From contig NZ_CADCST010000067.1 in assembly GCF_902804485.1 (NCBI RefSeq), positions 1 through 64,000 of the forward strand: a stretch of 64,000 bases of DNA. Direction: 5' to 3'. The number at the start of each line of letters is the position of its first letter. The first letter of the stretch is position 1. This stretch comes from Flavobacterium collinsii. Its GTDB lineage: Bacteria > Bacteroidota > Bacteroidia > Flavobacteriales > Flavobacteriaceae. Below, in pieces: positions 24,914 to 34,322 of this stretch. The notes below the pieces were generated by a model. The model was not told the DNA's origin. It did no database searches and saw only the letters and a program-made list of their open reading frames with translations. The position numbers and the translations under genes are program-made.

Positions 24914-27196
24914 TTATCTAATTATCATCACTTTTTTCACTTTGGTCTCACTACCATCCTCAGCCGAAATAAAAACCATATATACTCCCGAAGCTACTTT
25001 ATATTTTCCAAAAGCGGTTGTATCCCATTCAATTGTTCCGCCTGATGAAGTGGCTTCATAAACCAGATTACCTTCAATATCTGTAATTTTAATATTAGCT
25101 TTATCAATAAGTCCGGCAACTTTTACCGTTCCGGCATATGTTGGACGCACTGGATTTGGATAAACATATACATTGCTCAAATCTTCATTTGCTCCCGTTG
25201 CTATTCCTTTAAAAGATATCATTCCTTTGTTAGTCGCAATAAAAACTTCCCCGGTTACACTGTTGATTTTAACATCGTTTACGACATTACTTGGTAAAGG
25301 TGAATTGTTTATTGTAAAATGATACTTCGTTTCCTGACCGTTTGGTGACACCATAAATATTCCGGAATCTACTGTACCAATCCATTTATTATTAGCACCG
25401 TCAACTGCGATCGATGTGATAAACTGCTCGTAAAGTAATTCCTGAGCCAAATTATCCTCCATAATTATAATCGGGTTTGCCTTTAGCTGACTTTCTGTTT
25501 GAAAACCTCCCACATTAGATAAAACTCTTAATCCTTTAGTGGTACCAATCCAAAGCTGATTCTTTATATCAAGTGCCACCGCTCTGACATCAGCAATTGG
25601 AAGATTTCCCAAATCAGCTCCAAAAGTCATCTTTTTAAAGGTATTATTACTTTCATTAAAAGCAATTAACCCGTCATTGTTCGTTGCAATCCACTTTGTA
25701 TTGTTTTTATCGATTACAATACCAGCATAGCTGGTTGCTTCTGCATTTTTAAGAATTGAGGTTGTAGCATAACTCTGCCACTTCCCATCAGTTTTCAGTA
25801 CTTTTAAACCATTCTTAATTCTACTGTTGGTCACCCACAAATTACCTGTTTTATCAAAAGCGGTTCCGTTAACACGAACATCAATATAATTTGGCCCTTC
25901 GTAGGTTATCGTCTCTAATCCACTATTTTTTTCATTATATAAAAAGACCGGAATATCATTTTCAATTTTCAATAATCCGGAAAAAAAAGAACTTACAAAG
26001 ACCTGTTTTTCATTAGTTGGATTTATAATAACCCGAGTCAATGATTTCGCATCTAAAACCTGTGAATAAGGAATATTCAGCCAACTCGAAGTATTGTATT
26101 TACTCACGCCGTAGCTATCTAAGTTATAGGGATTATAATAAATATCATAATCACCATACACAGCCCAAAGTACATTAGGACTTACATCCAGAGAAAAAAT
26201 ATTATTTCGTACTGGTCCCGAAGGTGTATTCTCCTGAAAAGCAGAATTTCCTGAAAGTGTAGACGAAAATAGACCTTTTTCTTTTGTTCCAATATAAATC
26301 TGATCTCCAATAAGGGTTGAGCAGGTAAAATTCAGGGTGTTATCCAAAACCTGCGTATTTGCTATTTGGCGCATCAATACCATTTGATTGGTATAAACAT
26401 AAACCGTACTAGATGTTGTAACTACTAAATTATGATTTACAGCGCGCATGTCTGTTGAAGGCCGCGGAAGCTGAAAAAAGCTAACAAATACATTTGAATT
26501 GTACCGATGAATGTATCCTCCTGAATTTATAGCAATAAGCTCACTATCTAATGGTTCGACACTGGTCCAATCACCCGCGGTTACCAAACTCCACTGGTTA
26601 AAATCGATAAGATTACCATTAGTACTACTGGCTTTTTTAATTCCGTTTGAAGTCGCAGCATAGAAAAATCCATTAAAATAAGCCGTTTGTCTTACTTTTA
26701 CTTCCGCACCATTATCTCCGATAAAATAAGTATCTCCAAATTGCAGAGTGGTTAAATTAAACTGCACAATTCCAAAATCGCAGGAAACATAAACTATTCC
26801 GTTATGCTCCATAAAATGGTTAATTCTCTTTAAATTGGCCGGCAATTGTTTATTAATAATATCGATCACCTTTAATATACTGCCATCGGTATCATTTACC
26901 ACGATCATTAATCCGTTTTCATATCCAATTACTGTTTTCTTAAATCCTTCGCTATGGTATAAAGAAGAGATCGTCTGTCCTGATAGCCCATCGACAGTTG
27001 TGGTAGTTTTTATTGTATTTAACGCCGTGTTTTTAGAAAAAAGGGCATTCTCTGAAGCAGTAAAAATGGTAGTTGAGGATTGTGAGATATCTTTTACTTC
27101 ATTGAATGAAAAATAACCCTGCCAGGACAATTTATTCTGAGAGAAACAAAATTGCACCACCAACAAAAACAAAACGTAGAAAAACCTTCTTTTCAT
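24914..27196 (-). CDS. porZ: Type IX secretion system protein PorZ
   Basis: A 760-residue exported protein matching PorZ, the surface component of the type IX secretion attachment complex that delivers anionic LPS to the sortase in Porphyromonas. The signal peptide ends near FCFSQ. Two seven-bladed propellers of two-component-regulator type follow (repeated GLSGQTISSLYHS, GIVQFNLTTL, NLWVTNSRIKNGL, IWIGTTKGLRVL-like blades). The end is a C-terminal T9SS sorting domain (about 675-760) with VYPNPVRPTYAGTV and ASGVYMVFI, ending KVKKVMIIR. It precedes recO. The identification rests on architecture, length (P. gingivalis PorZ is about 776 residues) and context. Confidence 0.85.
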   Translation of the reverse strand: MKRRFFYVLFLLVVQFCFSQNKLSWQGYFSFNEVKDISQSSTTIFTASENALFSKNTALNTIKTTTTVDGLSGQTISSLYHSEGFKKTVIGYENGLMIVVNDTDGSILKVIDIINKQLPANLKRINHFMEHNGIVYVSCDFGIVQFNLTTLQFGDTYFIGDNGAEVKVRQTAYFNGFFYAATSNGIKKASSTNGNLIDFNQWSLVTAGDWTSVEPLDSELIAINSGGYIHRYNSNVFVSFFQLPRPSTDMRAVNHNLVVTTSSTVYVYTNQMVLMRQIANTQVLDNTLNFTCSTLIGDQIYIGTKEKGLFSSTLSGNSAFQENTPSGPVRNNIFSLDVSPNVLWAVYGDYDIYYNPYNLDSYGVSKYNTSSWLNIPYSQVLDAKSLTRVIINPTNEKQVFVSSFFSGLLKIENDIPVFLYNEKNSGLETITYEGPNYIDVRVNGTAFDKTGNLWVTNSRIKNGLKVLKTDGKWQSYATTSILKNAEATSYAGIVIDKNNTKWIATNNDGLIAFNESNNTFKKMTFGADLGNLPIADVRAVALDIKNQLWIGTTKGLRVLSNVGGFQTESQLKANPIIIMEDNLAQELLYEQFITSIAVDGANNKWIGTVDSGIFMVSPNGQETKYHFTINNSPLPSNVVNDVKINSVTGEVFIATNKGMISFKGIATGANEDLSNVYVYPNPVRPTYAGTVKVAGLIDKANIKITDIEGNLVYEATSSGGTIEWDTTAFGKYKVASGVYMVFISAEDGSETKVKKVMIIR

Positions 27197-27271
27197 TATT
27201 TAATAAATTCAGATAGACAAATATACTACAAACGAAAGTATTTGATTTTTGTTCTCCTGTAAATAAAAAAA

Positions 27272-27309
27272 TGCCTCCGATTTATCTTTATAAAAGACAA
27301 ATGGAGGCA
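27272..27309 (-). terminator. Terminator of gdhA
   Basis: TGCCTCC (27272-27278) pairs with GGAGGCA (27303-27309), extended by ATTT/AAAT and TCTTT/AAAGA steps. A T-run follows in the minus direction. Confidence 0.85.
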
Positions 27310-27331
27310 CTAAAAAACTATAACTAAAAAA

Positions 27332-28675
27332 TTATACTACACCTTGTGCAAGCATAGCATCGGCAACTTTAACAAATCCTGCAATGTTAGCTCCTTTAAC
27401 GTAGTCAACATAACCTGATTTATCCGAACCGTATTTTACACATGAAGCATGGATTGCTAACATGATTCCTTTTAATCTTTCGTCAACTTCTTCAGAAGAC
27501 CAGCTTAAACGCAATGAGTTTTGCGACATTTCAAGACCTGAAGTTGCAACACCACCAGCATTAGAAGCTTTTCCAGGAGCAAATAAAATTTTTGCATCAA
27601 GAAAAACAGTAACAGCTTCCGGAGTAGAAGGCATGTTTGCTCCCTCTGCAACGGCAATACATCCGTTAGCCACTAAAGCTTTAGCCTCATCACCATTTAA
27701 TTCGTTTTGAGTTGCACATGGTAATGCTACATCACACTTAACTTCCCATGGACGTTTTCCTTCTACGTATTTCGCATTTGGATATTTTGCCACGTACTCG
27801 CTGATTCTTCCTCTAAGCTCATTTTTCAACTCCATTACAAAAGCTAATTTTTCAGCATCGATTCCATCTGCATCATAAATGTATCCGGCAGAATCTGATA
27901 ATGTCACAACTTTTGCTCCTAATTGAGTTGCTTTTTCGGTTGCATATTGTGCTACATTTCCAGAACCAGAAACTGCAACAATTTTTCCTTTAAAGCTATC
28001 TCCTTTAGTTGCTAACATACTTTGAGCAAAGTAAACTGCTCCGTAACCTGTAGCTTCAGGACGAATTAATGATCCTCCAAAAGAAATCCCTTTTCCGGTT
28101 AAAACTCCGGTAAACTCATTTCTTAATCTTTTGTACTGACCAAACATATATCCTACTTCTCTACCTCCTACTCCGATATCTCCGGCAGGAACATCTGTAT
28201 CAGCTCCAATATGTTTTGAAAGTTCCGTCATAAAACTTTGACAAAATTTCATAATTTCGTTATCTGATTTTCCTTTTGGATCAAAATCAGAACCTCCTTT
28301 ACCACCACCCATAGGCAATGTCGTTAAGCTATTTTTAAAAGTTTGCTCAAAAGCCAAAAACTTCAAAATACTTAAGTTAACAGAAGGATGAAAACGCAAA
28401 CCTCCTTTGTAAGGTCCGATTGCTGAGTTCATCTGGATACGATATCCTTTATTAACCTGGATTTCACCTTTGTCGTTCAACCAGTTTACTCTGAACAAGA
28501 TAACACGTTCAGGTTCTACCATACGCTCTAAAAGCATTTTATTCTGGTATTTTTTATTTTCTTCAATAAAAGGAATTACCGTTTCGGCAACTTCTAAAAC
28601 TGCTTGTAAAAACTCTGATTCGTTCGGGTTTTTTGCACTAACCGAATCCATAAAAGCGGTAATACTTTGTGACAT
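27332..28675 (-). CDS. gdhA: NADP-specific glutamate dehydrogenase
   Basis: Cytosolic hexameric enzyme that assimilates ammonia by reductive amination of 2-oxoglutarate. The 447 residues match the short bacterial GDH class. Visible are the substrate region MGGGKGGSDFDPKGKSDNEI near residue 125, VPAGDIGVGGREVGYMFGQY near 165 with the catalytic Asp, the nucleotide-binding VAVSGSGNVAQYATEK near 232, and the C-terminal AGGVATSGLEMSQNS near 370. A -7 box lies at 28723-28730 (minus). It is a single gene with its own terminator. Confidence 0.96.
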   Translation of the reverse strand: MSQSITAFMDSVSAKNPNESEFLQAVLEVAETVIPFIEENKKYQNKMLLERMVEPERVILFRVNWLNDKGEIQVNKGYRIQMNSAIGPYKGGLRFHPSVNLSILKFLAFEQTFKNSLTTLPMGGGKGGSDFDPKGKSDNEIMKFCQSFMTELSKHIGADTDVPAGDIGVGGREVGYMFGQYKRLRNEFTGVLTGKGISFGGSLIRPEATGYGAVYFAQSMLATKGDSFKGKIVAVSGSGNVAQYATEKATQLGAKVVTLSDSAGYIYDADGIDAEKLAFVMELKNELRGRISEYVAKYPNAKYVEGKRPWEVKCDVALPCATQNELNGDEAKALVANGCIAVAEGANMPSTPEAVTVFLDAKILFAPGKASNAGGVATSGLEMSQNSLRLSWSSEEVDERLKGIMLAIHASCVKYGSDKSGYVDYVKGANIAGFVKVADAMLAQGVV

Positions 28676-28722
28676 GATTATTAGATTATTAACATTTAAG
28701 AAAACGTTTTCGTTATTTAAGA

Positions 28723-28730
28723 CAAAGGTA
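28723..28730 (-). promoter_or_regulatory. -7 box of gdhA
   Basis: Minus strand TACCTTTG, a match to TAnnTTTG about 48 bases before the gdhA ATG. No convincing -33 box is present. Confidence 0.5.
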
Positions 28731-28925
28731 ATCGAAAATGGTATTTATTGAATATTTTTTTAAGAATCTCTTAAACTTTTATTTATAATACAGCTAATAG
28801 AGAAAAAAGATATTTTAGGTTTTGCGTTTTGCAGTAAATTACTACCGAAATATTTAATAATTTAATATTTTTAATAAATATTCATCAATACACCTGTTTA
28901 TCCTTTTTAGTTCCTCGTGTTTTTA

Positions 28926-28933
28926 TATATTTG
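28926..28933 (+). promoter_or_regulatory. -7 box of the 260-aa exported protein gene
   Basis: TATATTTG matches TAnnTTTG, 24 bases before the ATG at 28958. It contains the TTG that a naive reading would use as the start. Confidence 0.55.
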
Positions 28934-28957
28934 CCGGGATTTGAAAGCCCAAACCCC

Positions 28958-29740
28958 ATGCTTAAACCTATAGTACTCACGTTATTTGCCTTTCTGGGCA
29001 TCTCAACATTATCGACTGCACAATCACTGGCACACGAAGTTGGAATAATATTCGGCCCCGTTACTTTCCAATCTGATTTTGGTGAAAGAAATAACCTGGA
29101 TACTAATCTTGGAAACACCGGATTTGGTGTCGGATTGGTTCACTTTATCAATTTCTCATCCAATAGCAACGGAGAAAGCTTCTTTACCGAGCATTTTAAA
29201 GTTAGATCAGAGCTTTCTTTTAACAATACAAAACTGAATCATTTTGGAGAATGGACTGAGAAAAAACCTCAAACATTAGGCGTTAAGCAGCTTAAAGCCA
29301 TGCACGGAAAATCAACTGTAATTAGTTTTGGATCACAACTCGAATTTTCTCCAGTAAAAATACATTACTACGAAACTTCTATAGGGACTTTCAGTCCTTA
29401 TGTAAGCTTAGGCTTTTTAGTAAGTTACTATACGACAGAAGTAAGCTCTGAACTTGGCCAACTGGGAACTCCCGAAACTACATTTCCAAAATACCTAACC
29501 CCTTCAGACGGACGTCAATTTGGCTATTCCAGTGAGAATGGTTTGGTTTTATCAGGTACAGCTGGTTTAGGTATTCATTACAAATTAGGCCGTATGAATG
29601 ATTTAATGTTTGAAACCCGTTTTCAGGTTTTCAACTCCGACTGGGTTGACGGTTTAAATCCAAACAAGAAGATTTACAAAGAAAACAAATCAAATGACTC
29701 ACAGATTTGGTTTAACGTAGGATATATACAGTACTTATAA
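28958..29740 (+). CDS. Exported beta-rich protein (THC0290_0291-like family)
   Basis: A 260-residue exported protein with signal peptide ending near LSTAQ (residue 22). The body is beta-rich with aromatic-glycine strands such as HEVGIIFGPVTFQSDFGER, FGVGLVHFINF, FSPYVSLGFLVSYYT and GLGIHYKLGRMNDL, ending with the aromatic strand FNVGYIQYL. That pattern suits a small outer-membrane beta-barrel. I believe it belongs to a conserved flavobacterial family labelled THC0290_0291 in public annotation, but its function is unknown. A start nine codons earlier (TTG at 28931) would overlap the -7 box, so the ATG is preferred. Confidence 0.75.
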   Translation: MLKPIVLTLFAFLGISTLSTAQSLAHEVGIIFGPVTFQSDFGERNNLDTNLGNTGFGVGLVHFINFSSNSNGESFFTEHFKVRSELSFNNTKLNHFGEWTEKKPQTLGVKQLKAMHGKSTVISFGSQLEFSPVKIHYYETSIGTFSPYVSLGFLVSYYTTEVSSELGQLGTPETTFPKYLTPSDGRQFGYSSENGLVLSGTAGLGIHYKLGRMNDLMFETRFQVFNSDWVDGLNPNKKIYKENKSNDSQIWFNVGYIQYL

Positions 29741-29759
29741 TCTTTAAAATTCCACATAA

Positions 29760-29807
29760 AATAAATCCCAAATTCCAAAATATTAAAATTGGAATTTGGG
29801 ATTTATT
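29760..29807. terminator. Bidirectional terminator, 19-bp perfect inverted repeat
   Basis: AATAAATCCCAAATTCCAA pairs perfectly with 29789-29807 across a 10-base AT loop. It sits between convergent genes. The same core words occur at 13908-13967 and, in part, at 44989-45031. Confidence 0.85.
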
Positions 29808-29824
29808 TTTTGGATTTTACTTTT

Positions 29825-30967
29825 TTATGCTAAGGCTTGTTCCAGATCAGCAATTAAATCTTCGGCATCTTCAATACCAACACTTAATCGAACTAAGTCG
29901 TCGGTAATGCCAACTTCTGCTCTTTTGTCTGCCGGAATTGAAGCATGTGTCATCAAAGCCGGATGATTCGCCAAAGATTCCACTCCACCTAAAGACTCAG
30001 CCAAAGTAAAAACTTTCAGCTTTTCTAAAAAAGTAATCGAATCTTCTTTTTTCCCTGACTTAAATGTAAAAGACACCATTCCGCCAAAAGCTTTCATTTG
30101 TTTTTTAGCAATTTCATGAAATGGATGACTCTTTAAACCCGGATAATAAACGGTATCAATCTTAGGATGATTACTCAGATATTCTACTACTTTTTCCCCA
30201 TTTTCACAATGTCTCTGTACTCTCAACGAAAGTGTCTTGATCCCTCTTAAAACCAGAAAACTATCCATTGGTCCTAATGTTGCTCCGGTAGCAAATTGCT
30301 GAAAATGCAACTGATCACCTAAAGCCTCATCTTTCACAATTAAAGCTCCGGCAATGACATCTGAATGTCCTCCCAGGTATTTTGTTGCAGAGTGCATTAC
30401 AATATCAGCTCCCAAATCAAGTGGTTTTTGCAAATAAGGTGTCGCAAAAGTATTATCGACAGCAAATAGAATATTATTCGCTTTGGTAATTTTTGCTACT
30501 TCTTCGATATCTGCTAGTTTCATCAACGGGTTAGTTGGCGTTTCAACCCAGATCAGTTTCGTATTTTCATTGATTAACGATTTCAGTTTTTCGAGATCTG
30601 TCATATCAACAAAATGAAACTTAATCCCTGAATCTTTATAGATTCGAGAGAACATTCTATAGGTTCCTCCGTACAAATCATCCATTGCGATAATCTCATC
30701 GCCAGCTTTAAACGATCTTAAAACACAATCAGTAGCCGCCAAACCTGATGAAAAAGCCAATCCACGAGTACCATTCTCAATACTTGCCAAAGCATTTTCT
30801 AAAGCCGAACGCGTTGGATTTGATGCTCTGCTATACTCATAGTCCGCCAAAGGTTTTCCCGGACTGGTTTGTATAAAAGTTGAAGTTTGATACACGGGAG
30901 GCATAACAGCCCCTGTAGCTGGATCATGATGCTGACCACCATGTATTACTTTAGTATTGAATTTCAT
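29825..30967 (-). CDS. metB: Cystathionine gamma-synthase / gamma-lyase (PLP)
   Basis: Cytosolic transsulfuration enzyme of the Cys/Met metabolism PLP family, 380 residues. It shows TSTF near residue 30, YSRASNPTRSALE near 45, SGLAATD near 78, the cofactor-contacting VETPTNPLMKLADI near 140, AVDNTFATPYLQKPL near 168, and the PLP lysine in MHSATKYLGGHSDVIAG near 193. Whether it mainly synthesises cystathionine (from an activated homoserine) or cleaves it cannot be told from sequence alone; family names for such proteins are interchangeable. It has its own -7 box at 31001-31008. Confidence 0.88.
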   Translation of the reverse strand: MKFNTKVIHGGQHHDPATGAVMPPVYQTSTFIQTSPGKPLADYEYSRASNPTRSALENALASIENGTRGLAFSSGLAATDCVLRSFKAGDEIIAMDDLYGGTYRMFSRIYKDSGIKFHFVDMTDLEKLKSLINENTKLIWVETPTNPLMKLADIEEVAKITKANNILFAVDNTFATPYLQKPLDLGADIVMHSATKYLGGHSDVIAGALIVKDEALGDQLHFQQFATGATLGPMDSFLVLRGIKTLSLRVQRHCENGEKVVEYLSNHPKIDTVYYPGLKSHPFHEIAKKQMKAFGGMVSFTFKSGKKEDSITFLEKLKVFTLAESLGGVESLANHPALMTHASIPADKRAEVGITDDLVRLSVGIEDAEDLIADLEQALA

Positions 30968-31000
30968 ATAGTTATATATTTAAAATGCATAATTGTGGTA

Positions 31001-31008
31001 CAAATTTA
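31001..31008 (-). promoter_or_regulatory. -7 box of metB-like gene
   Basis: Minus strand TAAATTTG, matching TAnnTTTG, about 34 bases before the start codon. Confidence 0.5.
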
Positions 31009-31042
31009 CCGTTTAATTTATTTTAATCCTGACACAACTTCT

Positions 31043-31050
31043 TACCTTTG
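31043..31050 (+). promoter_or_regulatory. -7 box of the DUF3298 lipoprotein gene
   Basis: TACCTTTG matches TAnnTTTG, 23 bases before the ATG at 31073. With 31001-31008 it forms a compact divergent promoter pair. Confidence 0.55.
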
Positions 31051-31072
31051 TATATAATTAACATTTTTTGAC

Positions 31073-31816
31073 ATGAAACAATATACTTTTTTAATCTTTT
31101 TGCTTTTGACGCTTATAAGCTGCAGCAAAGAACTTTCGTTTGAAAATGAGACATTTGAAAAAGAATCTACATTGCCTTGCGAAAAAGACTGCCCAAAAAT
31201 AACCATTGATATTCCTATTGCAAAAAACATCCCTATTGTAGCTGACAGCATTAATAAAAAAGTTTTTTCGGTCATTAAAGAAATCGTCTATTTTGAAGAA
31301 GATCCGAAAAAAGCCAATGATTACAAAGCCCTGACGGCTTCTTTTATCGGCTCTTATGAAGAAATGCATAAAAAATTCCCTGGTGAAACTTTTGGTTGGG
31401 AAGCAAAAATCAAAGGAAATGTTGAATTTGAATCCGATCAGATTATCAACCTGAAAATTGACCACTATACTTTTACCGGAGGAGCGCACGGTTATCAAGG
31501 GTATCGATCCTTACTATTTCATTCTAAAACCGGAAAAACGATTTTTACCGATCAGATCTTTAAAAACGAAAAAGAATTTTTGGCTTACGCCGAAAAAGAA
31601 TTCCGCAAGAAATATAAAATCCCGGAAAAATCAAATATTAACGCAACAGGCCTGATGTTTGAAAATGACAAATTCCACCTGCCACAAAACATTTTTTATA
31701 CCAAAGAAGGATTGCTTTTGTATTACAACTCGTATGAAGCCGCTTCTTATGCCGATGGCCCAAAAGAACTATTGTTTCCTTATGATGAAATCAGTAAATA
31801 TTTAAAATACCTATAG
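31073..31816 (+). CDS. Lipoprotein with DUF4163/DUF3298 (RsiV/PdaC-like) domains
   Basis: A 247-residue lipoprotein. The signal peptide ends in a lipobox TLISC, so Cys17 or so would be lipidated. The N-terminal part (about 35-140, KITIDIPIAKNIPI onwards) corresponds to the DUF4163 region. The C-terminal part (about 145-245) has YTFTGGAHGYQGYRSLLFHSK, the characteristic T-G-G-A-H-G motif of DUF3298, and FYTKEGLLLYYNSYEAASYADG. In Bacillus RsiV this fold binds lysozyme; in Bacteroidota the role is unknown. It is monocistronic. Confidence 0.85.
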   Translation: MKQYTFLIFLLLTLISCSKELSFENETFEKESTLPCEKDCPKITIDIPIAKNIPIVADSINKKVFSVIKEIVYFEEDPKKANDYKALTASFIGSYEEMHKKFPGETFGWEAKIKGNVEFESDQIINLKIDHYTFTGGAHGYQGYRSLLFHSKTGKTIFTDQIFKNEKEFLAYAEKEFRKKYKIPEKSNINATGLMFENDKFHLPQNIFYTKEGLLLYYNSYEAASYADGPKELLFPYDEISKYLKYL

Positions 31817-31903
31817 CTTTAAACCAAAGCTGCACGTGCCAAAAAAGCCTTTGTCGCTCTGAACCTTTGCAACTTCACTTAGAACCTTAGCAACTTAGAA
31901 CCT

Positions 31904-33055
31904 CTATTTAGCCCCTTCCTGAAAATCGTATTTCATCTTACGCAAGATTCGAAGTGCTTCTTTAAAGGACAGATAAATATTTCCAAAAGGTTTTAAAAGT
32001 AGTTTGGCATCAATTAGTTTTTGTTTGGCATCGTCAAAGCCATTCAAATAACAGATCATGAAAGTGGAAGGCAGATTTTCCAGATCTTTCAATTCCCGCT
32101 CTGACAAAACCATTCCCCGTTGAAGTTTTTGAAGTAAAGCCATATTCGCATTGTAAATATGATACAGCATTTTACGGTTGAACTCAGGAGGCTGAAAAAG
32201 CATTTCGCTATCAATTTTATAATAGCCGTTGTCAAAAAAATGAATGGTTTGCTTTTCTAACGGATAGTAGCTGGTCTTGTCGTTTAAACCCAAAGGAACA
32301 TACTCCGTTATGGTAAAACTATCTTCATCATAAACAATTGTAACCACATCCTGAGCAGAATAAAAAAGTTTAATCTGTTCATTGATCAGCTCAATATCAA
32401 CACGGGATAAGAAGGTTTTATCTCTGGATTTTTTTGGAACCCCAGCCCAGCAAATTACAAACAGCTCTTTAAAAACATGATATTTGGGCGACATGTCTTT
32501 ATGTCTGAAATTCATAAAATCAATTACACCGTCAAGCGTGTACTGAATGCTGTTTCTCGAACTGTTTTCGATCCCGATGACGGTTTCTGTGTTCTGGTAG
32601 TTTTTTTCGATTTCGCCCTCAACGGGAACCGAATTACTCCCCCGACGCACAAAAACACTATTAGCAACGATCGTATGAATTCCTTTTTTGAAATAGGAGA
32701 TTTTACTTTTTGGTTTAATAGTCACCAATCCGATTACTTTATCTTTTGGAAGATTCGGAAAAGGCACATTTTCGTATTGAATTTTAGGTGGGTTTTCTAA
32801 AAAGGCATTAACAAGATTCTGGATTCGGCTGTCATCAAAGAAATCATCACCTACAATTTCGTTGTCGTGATCCTCTACTCCCACCACGATATAAGAATTA
32901 TTCGTAGGATTTGAATTCGACAAAGCACAAATGTGTTTCAGGAACTTCCCTTTTCCTTCACGGGAATGCAGGTTCAATTGCCTTTTTTTATCATAAAAAC
33001 TGCTCTCGTCGTTATGAGCGAGCAGGTTTTTTATTAAAAGGCGTTTATTGATCAT
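31904..33055 (-). CDS. AlbA_2 (Schlafen-type) domain protein
   Basis: A 383-residue cytosolic protein. The N-terminal half (about 15-135) fits the AlbA_2 putative nucleic-acid-binding domain found in Schlafen-like and YhcG-like proteins: the ESSFYDKKRQLNL strand, FLKHICALSNS helix, SYIVVGVEDHDNEIVG and later VFVRRGSNSVPVEGE. The C-terminal half has no feature I recognise. In bacteria AlbA_2 is often fused to helicase or HTH domains; neither is visible here. It may be co-transcribed with the four-helix-bundle gene upstream. The product's role is unknown. Confidence 0.75.
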   Translation of the reverse strand: MINKRLLIKNLLAHNDESSFYDKKRQLNLHSREGKGKFLKHICALSNSNPTNNSYIVVGVEDHDNEIVGDDFFDDSRIQNLVNAFLENPPKIQYENVPFPNLPKDKVIGLVTIKPKSKISYFKKGIHTIVANSVFVRRGSNSVPVEGEIEKNYQNTETVIGIENSSRNSIQYTLDGVIDFMNFRHKDMSPKYHVFKELFVICWAGVPKKSRDKTFLSRVDIELINEQIKLFYSAQDVVTIVYDEDSFTITEYVPLGLNDKTSYYPLEKQTIHFFDNGYYKIDSEMLFQPPEFNRKMLYHIYNANMALLQKLQRGMVLSERELKDLENLPSTFMICYLNGFDDAKQKLIDAKLLLKPFGNIYLSFKEALRILRKMKYDFQEGAK

Positions 33056-33129
33056 GTGAATGTTGATTATTTTTTATTTCTATTATTTATTATTCAGATT
33101 GCTCACTATTCATTATTTCAATCTATTAA

Positions 33130-33519
33130 TCAATCGTATTTTGAACCTTTCTTTTCTGAAACCTTTAAGTAATTAATGAATTTAGAAATTTGATCAATTA
33201 TAATTTGTGCATTAGCATTTAACTCTAAAAATGTAATCTCATTAATATACTTTCTATCAAAACATCTTTGCAATTGAGCTTTTGTTTCACAACATGATCC
33301 TCTGGAATAGCTTAAAAAAGTAATAAACTCTTTATTACCCCCTCGACCAAAACCTTCCGCAATATTATCCATCACTGAACCTGAAGATCCATTAATCTGT
33401 TCTCTCAACTTAAAATCCTGACCTAAAGCTGTTGTCAAAATTAAATTCCAAACTTGATTACTTTGTTCCCTTGTCAATTTATAAATCACCATTTCTTCAA
33501 AAGAACTGTAATTTGCCAT
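33130..33519 (-). CDS. Four-helix-bundle protein (S23 / 23S rRNA IVS-type family)
   Basis: A 129-residue all-helical protein of the TIGR02436 type. The signature is visible: VYK-type start (MVIYKLTREQSNQVW), the LREQINGSSGSVMDNIAEGFGR motif shown by its core SVMDNIAEGFGRGG near residue 49, FLSYSRGSCCETKAQLQ near 68, and a final helix. Family members are found inside rRNA intervening sequences and as free-standing genes, and they are structurally related to the Avd protein of diversity-generating retroelements. No reverse transcriptase or template repeat is present here. Function unknown. Confidence 0.85.
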   Translation of the reverse strand: MANYSSFEEMVIYKLTREQSNQVWNLILTTALGQDFKLREQINGSSGSVMDNIAEGFGRGGNKEFITFLSYSRGSCCETKAQLQRCFDRKYINEITFLELNANAQIIIDQISKFINYLKVSEKKGSKYD

Positions 33520-33554
33520 ATTTTAAATAATAAAAAATAGAAATAAATAATAAT

Positions 33555-34307
33555 TTAATCTCTTTTAACAATGGTCGATGACGCCTGCGCCGTACTCATG
33601 ACCACTAAATCGGCAATATTAACATGGTAAGGTCTTGAAATTACAAAGTGAATAATATCGGCGATATCTTCTGCCTGAAGCGGATCAAAACCTTTGTACA
33701 CATTCGAAGCTCTTTCGACATCTCCCTTAAAACGCACTTCACTAAATTCGGTTGCTACCATCCCAGGATGAATCCCTCCAACTCTGATTCCAAAAGGATT
33801 TAAGTCAATTCGCATTCCTGCAGTGATGGCATCAACGGCATGTTTACTTCCGCAGTATACATTTCCGTTAGGATAAACTTCTTTTGCAGCTGTTGAGCCA
33901 ATGTTTATAATGTGCCCTGATTTTTTGGCTGTCATTTTCGGAATAACCGCTTTCGAAACATACAAAAGTCCTTTTACATTAATATCGATCATAGCGTCCC
34001 AATCGTCTAAATCTCCCGTTTGAATAGGATCTAAACCGTGTGCATTCCCGGCATTATTGATCAAAACATCAATATCCGAAAAGGACGCAGGAAGTGCCTC
34101 AATTTTTTCAAGAACCTCCTTTTTATCCCGAACATCAAATGACAGAGAATGTACTTCTGTAAATGCCGAAAGTTCGTTTTCAAGTTCGTTTAAGCGATCG
34201 ATACGTCTTCCACAAAGCACCACTTTAAAGTTGTTTTTAGCCAGTATTTGTGCGGTTGCTTTTCCAATTCCGCTTGTGGCACCAGTAATTAAAACTGTTT
34301 TTTTCAT
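33555..34307 (-). CDS. Short-chain dehydrogenase/reductase (YdfG-like)
   Basis: A 250-residue NAD(P)-dependent oxidoreductase. The Rossmann nucleotide-binding motif is TGATSGIGKATAQ at residues 7-19, and CGRRIDRL shortly after suggests NADP preference. NNAG lies near 87; the catalytic Ser is in NIGSTAAKE and the YxxxK pair in YCGSK near 150. The overall wording is closest to the YdfG-like 3-hydroxy acid / serine dehydrogenase subgroup. The exact substrate is not determinable. Its upstream region carries a 16-bp inverted repeat (34323-34390). Confidence 0.88.
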   Translation of the reverse strand: MKKTVLITGATSGIGKATAQILAKNNFKVVLCGRRIDRLNELENELSAFTEVHSLSFDVRDKKEVLEKIEALPASFSDIDVLINNAGNAHGLDPIQTGDLDDWDAMIDINVKGLLYVSKAVIPKMTAKKSGHIINIGSTAAKEVYPNGNVYCGSKHAVDAITAGMRIDLNPFGIRVGGIHPGMVATEFSEVRFKGDVERASNVYKGFDPLQAEDIADIIHFVISRPYHVNIADLVVMSTAQASSTIVKRD

Positions 34308-34322
34308 TGTGTATTTTTATTT

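Noticed and set aside
33130..33519. Diversity-generating retroelement based on the Avd-like four-helix bundle
   Set aside because: No reverse transcriptase, template repeat or variable repeat is visible in the neighbourhood.
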